Positions 18,594-26,800 of a stretch of DNA of 64,000 bases are shown here, in pieces. Position 1 is the first letter of the stretch; the number at the start of each line of letters is the position of its first letter. This DNA comes from Lachnospiraceae bacterium (GTDB lineage: Bacteria; Bacillota_A; Clostridia; Lachnospirales; Lachnospiraceae), in NCBI GenBank assembly GCA_017626435.1, contig JAGAIR010000005.1, forward strand, positions 1-64,000. The letters run 5' to 3'. Under the pieces are notes generated by a model. It was given only the letters and a program-made list of their open reading frames with translations, was not told the DNA's origin and did no database searches. The translations under genes and the position numbers were made by a program.

Positions 18594-18636
18594 AAAAAAG
18601 CTTCCGATATTCCATAATATCGGAAGCCTTTTTTAT
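18594..18636. terminator. Bidirectional terminator
   Basis: A 12-bp perfect stem (GCTTCCGATATT / AATATCGGAAGC, about 18600-18627) is flanked by A on the left and T on the right. It serves the rightward GH94 gene and the leftward gene ending at 18643. Confidence 0.9.
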
Positions 18637-18642
18637 CCTATT

Positions 18643-19341
18643 TCAACCTGTGATATCCATAACTGGCATAGAATCCAGCAATTCGTCTAATGGGACAGCC
18701 TCTTCATCTAACTTCACCAGACCGTCTGCTGTAATTTCTTTCTTCTCCTCTGGAATTTCAAACCACCGGTTTCTCTCATCCAAAACTTTTCCTTCCAGAT
18801 AAGCCTTTTTCTTTTTTCCATGAAGACGTTCTGCCTTCGCCTCTCTCTTTGTCTCCGGAAGTCTGGCATATTCCATTGTCTTTTTGAACTCCTCATAACT
18901 TACTCTGTAAGTATTAAGCAACGCCTCTTTGTCCGGATCTTCCTCAGCAACAGAACCAATCGCCTGGTTATAAACCTCTTCCACTTCTTCTTTTGACTGA
19001 CAATGCTTCCACTTCTGTTCCAGCTTCAGTCTTTTATATTCGATACGTCGTGCCATCCGGTAGGCAACGGGATCGTGTACTCTCAAATAATTCATCTCCT
19101 GTGCCGACAGCTTTTTACCGCTTTTCAGCTTTGCCATCAGTTTTTTCTGATAGACCGCATGCTCCTCCTCCGTCATATCTTCCCCCGGATCATAGATAGA
19201 CTTCAACTCTTTTTTCCACAACTCTCTGGCTGACAGCTCCTGCACTTCCTCCTGTTCGTTCTGTGCATCCTCTCTCTTCCGGACAACATTCCTGTCAGAC
19301 GGTAAAGCCTCCCGGAACATCTGTTTATTCCATATCTTCAT
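18643..19341 (-). CDS. Conserved charged protein of unknown function
   Basis: A 232-aa soluble protein with no signal peptide or membrane segment. It is rich in Lys and Glu and predicted mostly helical; a segment near 80-100 reads KLSAQEMNYLRVHDPVAYRMARRIE. No enzyme motif is seen. The start follows GGGGG at good spacing; an earlier in-frame ATG is less likely. It lies alone between the GH94 and DHFR genes. Similar proteins seem to occur in related Lachnospiraceae, but I do not recognise a function. Confidence 0.6.
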   Translation of the reverse strand: MKIWNKQMFREALPSDRNVVRKREDAQNEQEEVQELSARELWKKELKSIYDPGEDMTEEEHAVYQKKLMAKLKSGKKLSAQEMNYLRVHDPVAYRMARRIEYKRLKLEQKWKHCQSKEEVEEVYNQAIGSVAEEDPDKEALLNTYRVSYEEFKKTMEYARLPETKREAKAERLHGKKKKAYLEGKVLDERNRWFEIPEEKKEITADGLVKLDEEAVPLDELLDSMPVMDITG

Positions 19342-19471
19342 AAAATCCCCCATTTCTATCAAATCACCAAATAATATTCCAGAGATCTATTCCTACCTAA
19401 TATGTCGGTGATTCCATAAAAATATTGAGACCTATTTCTTATATTTTCAAAATTTTCCAAACTAAGGTTAC

Positions 19472-19969
19472 TTATTTTCTCTTTTGATACTGGGTAAAAT
19501 AGTATTCCAGATCATAATAAGTCTGTTCCTCAGAATCATGTGTCATGACCCACTCCGGGTCTTTGTCCAGATTGGGAAAAAAGGTGTCTGCCTCATAGGT
19601 GTAATCAATTTTAGTGATGAATGCCCTGTTGCAGTAAGGCAAAAACTGTCGGTATATCGTCTCTCCGCCGATAATATAAATCTCTTTATCTGAATGCTTC
19701 TCTAATTCCTGCAGTGCTTCTTTCATACTGTGTACCACTATGGCATCCGAATAGTGATAGTCCAGCTTATGTGTCAGTACAATATTGGTCCTTCCTTTTA
19801 ACGTTGTGCCTCCCGGAAGACTTTCCATCGTTTTTCTGCCCCCCAGCACAATACCTCCCATCGTAATTTCCTGAAATAGCTTTTTGTCCTGGGGAATACT
19901 GACCAAAAGCTGTCCTTTATTGCCAATCCCCCAGTTTCTATCTACTGCTGCAATGAGATTCATACTCAT
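19472..19969 (-). CDS. folA: Dihydrofolate reductase
   Basis: A 165-aa enzyme that reduces dihydrofolate to tetrahydrofolate with NADPH. Family marks are LIAAVDRNWGIGNKGQLLVSIPQD, where the aspartate after IPQ is the expected proton-donor position, LGGRKTMESLP for NADPH phosphate binding, and EIYIIGGETIYRQFLPYC. The tail is typical. The residues around the active site (LLVSIPQD instead of LPWHLPED) are more divergent than in model DHFRs; this may affect antifolate sensitivity, which is inference. It lies 39 bases after hflX on the same strand. Confidence 0.93.
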   Translation of the reverse strand: MSMNLIAAVDRNWGIGNKGQLLVSIPQDKKLFQEITMGGIVLGGRKTMESLPGGTTLKGRTNIVLTHKLDYHYSDAIVVHSMKEALQELEKHSDKEIYIIGGETIYRQFLPYCNRAFITKIDYTYEADTFFPNLDKDPEWVMTHDSEEQTYYDLEYYFTQYQKRK

Positions 19970-20008
19970 ACCATACCTTTCTTATTGTCCTTTTCCGTCA
20001 GAACCAGA

Positions 20009-21319
20009 TTATTCCCAAGGCTCCTTTTTCTTCTCCTTCGGTACAAACAGATATTCATATTCTCCCGGGATATATGCTTTTATATAAATTCCTTCATTCC
20101 GGTAATCTTCCTCCAAGACCTGTCCATATTTTCGTACTGTATTGACCTGCGCTGCCTGATCGTATGGAAATACCTTTTCCAATAAAATCTGATTCTCCTT
20201 CAGTACCTCAGAAAGCATCTGAAGCATTTCCTCAACGCCTTCTCCTGTTTTCGCTGATATACGCACGGTCCGGTCCGCTTTTAAATCCTTCAGCACCTGC
20301 CCTTCTTCCAGACGGTCTATTTTGTTAAAAGCAGTGACAACCTTCTTATCACCTATCTCCAATTTGCGAAGGGTTTCATACACAGTGTACATCTGGGCAT
20401 CCATATCCGGATTTGAACAATCCACCACATGAAGTATGACATCTGCATATTTTGCCTCCTCCAAGGTACTGCGGAATGCCTGGATCAAGTGATGAGGCAG
20501 CTTACGGATAAACCCGACCGTATCCGTAAACAACATTTCTTCCCTACAGTCAAAGGCTGACTCCTCTTTTGAAAAATTCTCCTTTGATAATTTTCTCGTA
20601 GTCGGATCCAGTGTAGCAAACAGCTTATTCTCAGAGAGAACCCCTGCACCTGTCAGATAATTTAACAAAGTGGATTTCCCTGCATTGGTATATCCTACGA
20701 TTGCTACTACCGGAACTGAATTTTCCTGACGCTTTTTCCGGGTCAGTTCTCGCGTCCTCTGAACCTGGAGCAGATCCTTTTTTAACATCGAGATTCTGTC
20801 TTTAATCAAACGCCTGTCCATTTCCAGCTTTTGCTCTCCAGGACCTCTTGTACCAATTCCGCCACCCAGTCTGGACAACTCGCTTCTTCCACCAACCAGG
20901 TGGGAAGAACGGTAGCGAAGCTGTGCCAGTTCTACCTGAAGTTTTCCTTCATTGGTAGAAGCATGTTTTGCAAAAATATCTAAAATCATTACCGTCCGGT
21001 CAATCACTTTAACATCTAATGCCTCAGATAGATTGCGAAGCTGAGCCGGACTCAGTTCGTCATCACAGACAACGGAATCTGCCTCATATTTCTGGACCAG
21101 CTCTCTGACCTCTTCTATTTTTCCTTTTCCAATGTAGGTTCCCGGATGCATCCGTTCCCGGTTCTGGATCACCATCGCCACCGTTCTTGCTCCGGCAGTC
21201 TGTCCCAGTTCTTCCAACTCCTCCAGAGATTGTCCGGTATCATCGCCATCTGCGGTAGCAACTCCTACCAAAATTATTTTTTCCTGTTCCTCAGAAGTTT
21301 CATAAATCATTTCGCTCAC
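20009..21319 (-). CDS. hflX: GTPase HflX
   Basis: A 436-aa GTPase that binds the 50S subunit and splits stalled or hibernating ribosomes. The N-terminal HflX domain (about 10-200) has GTYIGKGKIEE, CDDELSPAQLRNL and SRLGGGIGTRGPGEQKLE. The G domain has GYTNAGKSTLLN, DTVGFIRKLPHHL and NKIDRL. The C-terminal part is short and standard. Its ATG overlaps the stop of the preceding TPR lipoprotein gene by 4 bases (ATGA), indicating translational coupling. Confidence 0.95.
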   Translation of the reverse strand: MSEMIYETSEEQEKIILVGVATADGDDTGQSLEELEELGQTAGARTVAMVIQNRERMHPGTYIGKGKIEEVRELVQKYEADSVVCDDELSPAQLRNLSEALDVKVIDRTVMILDIFAKHASTNEGKLQVELAQLRYRSSHLVGGRSELSRLGGGIGTRGPGEQKLEMDRRLIKDRISMLKKDLLQVQRTRELTRKKRQENSVPVVAIVGYTNAGKSTLLNYLTGAGVLSENKLFATLDPTTRKLSKENFSKEESAFDCREEMLFTDTVGFIRKLPHHLIQAFRSTLEEAKYADVILHVVDCSNPDMDAQMYTVYETLRKLEIGDKKVVTAFNKIDRLEEGQVLKDLKADRTVRISAKTGEGVEEMLQMLSEVLKENQILLEKVFPYDQAAQVNTVRKYGQVLEEDYRNEGIYIKAYIPGEYEYLFVPKEKKKEPWE

Positions 21320-22515
21320 TGCAAATTCTCCTGTTTTCTTTTTTTCTGTTTTGTTCTGGTTTTGATAAATTCCAGCTCTTTTTTCATTTTTTCATCCTGA
21401 GGATAAACACTCAGATACTCTTTTGCTGACTTTTTCGCCTTTTGAAAAAATCTTTCCCTTTCATATACCAAAATCTGGTTCTGCCACAAAAGGGCGCGGT
21501 CTGCACTGTCACTGATCTGCAACCCTGCATCCAGATATTCCGATGCTTTTGCATAGTCTCCCTTTTCAATGGAACACCCTGCCAGCTGATTGTATGCCAA
21601 TGCACGGAATTGTCCCTTAGACTTCAGATAGGCTTTAAAATAACTTTCAGCTCCGTCATAATCCTTCTTTGACATCGCATTCATTCCCAGATAATATTCA
21701 GACTCGGCATATCCATTCTCCAAAGATTTTTGAAAATACTCTGTTGCCTTTTCTTCATCACCCTGATACTGATAAGCTCTTCCGATCTGACATAACACAA
21801 ACGGATCTTTACTCTTTGTCTGTGTAATCTCCTTCAGAATCTGTTCGGAGGTATCCTCCTCACCCTGACTCTGACACAGCTCATACAGTCGGAAATAGGC
21901 CTCGTATTTTTCCTGTCCGGATGCTTTTATCACTAACTGATAATCTTTTTTTGCCTCTTCCCACTCTTTTAGTTTCTCTTCCAGAGATGCTTTCTTTAAA
22001 TAGGCTGACCAGTTTTCCTTATCTTTCTTAATTGCCTGTTGATACATCTCCTTTGCCTTTTCTTGCTCCCCAAGCACTTCATAAACTGCTCCCTGGCTGC
22101 ATAAAATGTCCGCATCCATTGATCCCGGTTCTTTGAATTCCAGTGCTTTCTTACAATACTCCTGGCTTTTGTCATACTGGTTCAGATTAAAATATGCCAG
22201 AGCTTCACCATAAAACAACTGTTTATTGTTCGCATTGGCAATACGGTTATCTGTGTCCTGATATGCCAGTTCAAACTGTTCAATTGCCTGTTGATACTCT
22301 CCCATACCATTTAGGATCATGCCATATCCAATATAATATTCTGCCTTTTCTTTATTCTCTTTAATCGCAGCTTCCAAATATTGTGCCGCCTCTGTATAGT
22401 TTCCTTCCTGTGCCAGACGGATTCCTTTTTCATAGGACTTTTTCCCATCACCACATCCCGATAACACAAAACTACTGCACAATGCCAGTAAAAAAATTCC
22501 CATATATTTTCTCAC
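21316..22515 (-). CDS. TPR-repeat lipoprotein
   Basis: A 399-aa protein with a lipoprotein signal peptide: MRKYMGIFLLALCSSFVLSGC, with the lipid-carrying Cys at 21. At least seven TPR units follow from about residue 26, with recurrent Y-x-x-A/G-x-x-Y-x-x-A-I patterns (for example GNYTEAAQYLEAAIKENKEKAEYYIGYG). The last 25 residues are highly basic. It should sit on the outer face of the membrane as a protein-binding scaffold; partner unknown. It leads the tpr-hflX-folA unit. A TATAAT at about 22605-22610 (minus) could be its -10, but the -35 is poor. Confidence 0.8.
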   Translation of the reverse strand: MRKYMGIFLLALCSSFVLSGCGDGKKSYEKGIRLAQEGNYTEAAQYLEAAIKENKEKAEYYIGYGMILNGMGEYQQAIEQFELAYQDTDNRIANANNKQLFYGEALAYFNLNQYDKSQEYCKKALEFKEPGSMDADILCSQGAVYEVLGEQEKAKEMYQQAIKKDKENWSAYLKKASLEEKLKEWEEAKKDYQLVIKASGQEKYEAYFRLYELCQSQGEEDTSEQILKEITQTKSKDPFVLCQIGRAYQYQGDEEKATEYFQKSLENGYAESEYYLGMNAMSKKDYDGAESYFKAYLKSKGQFRALAYNQLAGCSIEKGDYAKASEYLDAGLQISDSADRALLWQNQILVYERERFFQKAKKSAKEYLSVYPQDEKMKKELEFIKTRTKQKKRKQENLQ

Positions 22516-22622
22516 AGTTCGTTCCCCTTTTATTGCCAGTATGTCATCTTGCTGATCATCTGACTATATCATGCATGATGCTATATGTTAAACTTCCCGT
22601 AGAAATTATACCACATCTCATA

Positions 22623-22677
22623 GAAAAAAAGAAACGGAAATCTCTTCTTTCATCAACGGGAAAGGAAAGATTTCCGT
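22623..22677 (-). terminator. Terminator after the BlaI-like gene
   Basis: ACGGAAATCT (22634-22643) and AGATTTCCGT (22668-22677) form a 10-bp perfect stem, followed on the minus strand by TTTC then seven T. It lies about 45 bases past the stop at 22723. Confidence 0.8.
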
Positions 22678-22722
22678 AAATTTCATTATGATAAATCGTG
22701 TTTCAATATCCGTTTATTAAAA

Positions 22723-23103
22723 TCAGCCAATCATCTCATTAACCTTGTCACGTAAAATCTGGCGTTCCTGAGCAGTAAATGTCTTCTTGTCTAAAAGCTC
22801 TTTACAATAAAGCTCCATATCGTTGTCATCCCAGAATTCCATATCATCCTTCAGCATCTGGGTACGATATTCATGCTTGTCAATCAAAATACGGTAATAA
22901 AAATATCTTCCATCACGATATTGCTCCAAAAATCCCTTACGAACCAGTTTACCAAGGAATGTTGATACAGTCTGTGGCTTCCAATCCTTTTTGTAATTAT
23001 CATTTGCAAGACCCATAATATGTGCCAGTCTGGCTCCATCCCCAAGGTCCCATACACATTTCATCGTAATTTTTTCACTTTCTGTCAATGCTTTTGCTCT
23101 CAT
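22723..23103 (-). CDS. BlaI/MecI-like transcriptional regulator
   Basis: A 126-aa winged-helix protein of the penicillinase repressor family. The N-terminal pattern LTESEKITMKCVWDLGDGARLAHIMGL, the KPQTVSTFLGKLVRKGFLEQYRDGRYFYY recognition helix and wing, and the helical dimerisation tail are present. No BlaR-type sensor protease lies nearby, so induction by beta-lactam signalling is not indicated; regulators of this family also control unrelated genes. The start at 23103 follows AGAGGT. It lies alone, with a terminator after it. Confidence 0.85.
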   Translation of the reverse strand: MRAKALTESEKITMKCVWDLGDGARLAHIMGLANDNYKKDWKPQTVSTFLGKLVRKGFLEQYRDGRYFYYRILIDKHEYRTQMLKDDMEFWDDNDMELYCKELLDKKTFTAQERQILRDKVNEMIG

Positions 23104-23255
23104 TGCCCTACCTCTTCTTTCTTTCATCATGTTTGGTTTGGAACCCTATTACAGTTTAATATACTAACAAATTCAAGAATACAAATCAAGTAGTTTTCCC
23201 TATTTTTTTGTTAAGAAACTTTGACCTAATTATGAACATTCTTTGACTAATCGAT

Positions 23256-23690
23256 TTAAATCGAATAATTGTCCGATTGCTGTTCGCTCCATTCCACCAA
23301 ATCAGCTAATGTAATATGATCCACTACTCCTTTAATCGCCTCATTCAGCTCTTTCCATACCCTTAACGTCACACAGGTATCCTGACGCACACAGTCATTT
23401 TCCTCATACTCCAGACAACTCACCGGAGCAAGGCTGCCCTCCGTCAGCCGGAGAATCATTCCCACTGTATAATCTGACGGACTTTTTGTCAAAAGATATC
23501 CCCCCTGGGGTCCTCTTATACTTTTGACAAATCCTGCTTTATTCAGAACAGAAATGATCTGCTCCAGATATTTATCCGATATATTCTGTCTCGCTGCTAT
23601 ATCCTTAATTCTAACCGGTGTTCCTGTATCATGTAATGCAATATCCAGCATCAACCGAAGAGCATATCTTCCTTTTGTTGATATCTTCAT
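23256..23690 (-). CDS. Rrf2-family regulator, IscR-like with three cysteines
   Basis: A 144-aa winged-helix protein beginning MKISTKGRYALRLMLDIA, typical of Rrf2. The recognition region is ISDKYLEQIISVLNKAGFVKSIRGPQGGY. Three cysteines at 92, 100 and 106 lie where IscR-type members bind an Fe-S cluster, so it may sense iron-sulfur status or oxygen. CymR-type cysteine regulators are the alternative. No iscS/nifU genes follow it in the window. Its promoter overlaps a 25-base inverted repeat (23755-23779), suggesting autoregulation. Confidence 0.88.
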   Translation of the reverse strand: MKISTKGRYALRLMLDIALHDTGTPVRIKDIAARQNISDKYLEQIISVLNKAGFVKSIRGPQGGYLLTKSPSDYTVGMILRLTEGSLAPVSCLEYEENDCVRQDTCVTLRVWKELNEAIKGVVDHITLADLVEWSEQQSDNYSI

Positions 23691-23731
23691 CTTTCTCTTC
23701 CTCTAACCTTTCCATGTTTTTATTTGACTTC

Positions 23732-23779
23732 ATTATAAACTATTTGCTGCTATATTTCCATAGTATTTTAGTATGGAAA
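23732..23779 (-). promoter_or_regulatory. Promoter and probable operator of the Rrf2 gene
   Basis: On the minus strand TATAAT lies at 23732-23737. At 23755-23779 an inverted repeat has perfect 8-base arms (TTTCCATA / TATGGAAA) around 9 bases. The -35 position (TGGAAA, 23755-23760) falls inside the near arm with 17-base spacing, so a bound protein would block polymerase. The 25-base size equals that of classic IscR sites, though the sequence differs. Confidence 0.65.
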
Positions 23780-23785
23780 CTGTAA

Positions 23786-23826
23786 AAAAGAAGACCGCAT
23801 ACATCTCTGTATACAGTCTCCTTTTT
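23786..23826 (-). terminator. Terminator after the Ig-like surface protein gene
   Basis: An imperfect stem pairing GAGACTGTATACA with TGTATGCGGTCTTC lies downstream of the stop at 23845 on the minus strand and runs into six T. The loop is short. Confidence 0.65.
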
Positions 23827-23844
23827 GCTAAAGCTTGATAGAAT

Positions 23845-26800
23845 TTATTTTACTTTTACCTTAATGGTTGCCTTCTTCTTATTGTACGTAGAAATCTGTA
23901 CCTTATATGTTTTCTTCTTTGCCTTCTTGCCAACCGAAATACTTACTTTTCCGTTATATACAGAAGCAGAGATCTTAGCTTTTTTCAAAGTCTTTGCATT
24001 TGCCACAGACATTCTGTAAGATGCAGATTTGGAAGGCTTCAGGGAGTACTTCACTGTTGCAGATTTTCCTCTCTTGACAACTACTTTCTTCTTAGCGACC
24101 TTTACTTTCTTAGGTGCCTTCTTAACGGTAACAGTAATCGTCTTAACCTTCTTTTTATTAACCTTAATAGTTATTTTAGCCTTACCAGGCTTCTTCGCAG
24201 TGATCACACCCTTCTTGGATACAACTGCTACTTTCTTCTTAGAAGTCTTATACTTTGCTTTCTTAGCCTGCGCCTTGGTAAGAACACCGTTAATCTTATG
24301 TTTTTCCTTCACACCAAGTGTCAGCTTGGATGGAGTGCTATTATCCTTGACGGTTTTAATCTTGGAAACACCGAATCCATAGCTCTTGGCAGATGGATTT
24401 GTAGATACGATAACTACAGCAAACTTCTTGCCTGCCAAAGTAACAGTCTTCTTCTTTAACTGGCTGCCAGTATATTTTGTTGCCTTTCCATTGCCATCAA
24501 TAACATACATATAATCTTCTTTATTGACAGATGTCTTTTTATCAAAGGTAACCTTTATCTTGCCAACATTTCCATTTGCCTGATAACCATATGCAGAAAC
24601 CGTGTCCTTGATTACATACTCAGTTTCTTCAGAGTTAGTAACCTTTCCACTTCTAACTGTTGTAGATTCATCCGGTTCTGCAATATTAGTACCGCCCGGA
24701 ACTATCTCTTTACCACTTGGCTCATCCTGAATCGTTGTGGAAGAATCAACCGTATAATTATATGGATATTTCACAGCTGCCTTATAATTATGTGCAGACT
24801 GTGGTGCTTTACTGCCCATGGAAGGCTGAACAACCATAACATTCACATAAGAGGATCTGGTAGCTGTTTTGCCGTTGATCACAGTCTTCGCTACTACTCT
24901 ATAGGTAATAATACGGTAAGGGTCTGAATTGCTGTCCTGAGGAGTAATCCTGCCTGGAGCCTTTACACTGACCTTTGCAGAAGCTGCATTTTTCCCCTTT
25001 GTATTCTTTGCCTTGATCTCATCGCCAGTAACACCATCCTCTGCATACCACTGATAGGTTACCTTTGCATCTTTTGGTGCTACTACTTTGCTGTTTAATG
25101 TAACCGTTCCTCCAACCATTGTTGCCTCAGTGGATGCAGTTACATTACTGATAGCAAATACCGCCTTCTTTGTCAGTGTATAATTTACAGACTGAGACTC
25201 ACCATCTGTCTTAATATCCAGTCTGTATGAACCATAATTTTCTTTTGCTACGGATGCAATCTCATATTTCGCTTTAGTAGCACCACTGATAGCTACCCAC
25301 TTCTCGCCATCCCAGGACTCACGGTTCTTGTCATAGAAATACCACTGGAAGGTTGCCGGATATTTCTTCTTGCTGGAAACCGTAGCGCTCATAGATACCT
25401 TATCTCCCACATTAGCCGTATAAACTGTCTTACTGGTTTTCACCACTAAGTTGGTGTTGAAGTATACATAAAATGTCACATAGGTAGATTCCTCTGTTCC
25501 CGGCACTCTGATACGACAAGTATAGTAACCTACAGTATCTTTATTTACTGCAGCAATATTATAACTGCTTCCTGTTGCTCCTGCAATCATATCACTCACA
25601 TAGAGCGCTTTTGCATCCTCACGGTCTTTGCAGAAATACCATTCATAGTTTGCAGGATAAGCCGGATCCTCTACTACATTCAGAGCAAGCTTCAGCGCTT
25701 TTCCAACGGTTCCCTGCTTGCTAACAACGGAACCGGTATCACCTGCATCACCACCTGCCCAGGTATAGGTCATTGCAGATTTTTGAGAAACCGTAAACGG
25801 AATCTTTCCTGTACGCTCTACTCCATCACTGACTACACAGTAATAACTTCCAAAATCACATTTGCGGACAGATGCAATCGTATAGGTAGAAGCTGTAGCT
25901 CCAACGATCGCATAATTTCCCTGGTACCACTGATACGTTATTGTTCTTCCTTCTTTGGATGTAGCCGTTATGCCAAGTGTTACTGATGAACCAAGAACAA
26001 CTTTCTGAACCGAATCGGTAGCATATGCAAGTTCCAGATAACTCTTTGTATCCTTTTTTACTATAAACTTCTTGGATCCTACTCTGACACCATTATACAA
26101 TGCATTACAGGTATATGTACCATACTGTCCTGCCTCCAGTGCTGCAATATCCAATGTTGCACTGGTATATCCCTCTAACAGAATAGTTCCATCATCCAGA
26201 ACGGAGTCTGAAATTCCGGAATAATCCACAACCTGTTCTGGCGTAAACGCCCAGACATAACTTAATCCTTCCGCCGGCGTAGCAGCAACTCCCATAGATA
26301 CCGGCTGGCCAACCTCGCGGACCAGTACACTGTCTGTTGTGTAGTTCAGTTCAACATTGCTCTGCAGATACAGATAGAAATTCAATGTTCTTGTTGCACC
26401 AGTCTGCTTATTTGTTACGATACATCTGTAACGGCCAAAATCAGCCAGGGAAACATTGGAAACATTTAATGTATCTGTATTGTTTCCCGGGATTGTCTCT
26501 CCAGTCCAGGTACCGACATAGATATCTGTATAGAAATCCTGCTCCGAAGCAAAAGACCACTGATAATCAAAAGCAGCTGCCGCATCATCAGAGTGAGCCC
26601 GTACTTTAAAGCTGGCACTGGAACCTTCTTTTACATACTGGGTATAATTTGTCATACGCTCCACATAAAAATTATCATTTCTCGCTATAATAAATTTAAC
26701 TGTGGATTTACTGATCCCATTGGTTGCAGTACAGGTATAAGTACCAAAATCACTATCCTTTGTCATCGTAAAGGAGTATTTTGCTCCTTCTGCACCATTG

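Noticed and set aside
23149..23167. Possible BlaI-type operator upstream of the BlaI-like gene
   Set aside because: Only the outer TTA/TAA bases are symmetric; the half-sites do not match the TACA/TGTA pattern.
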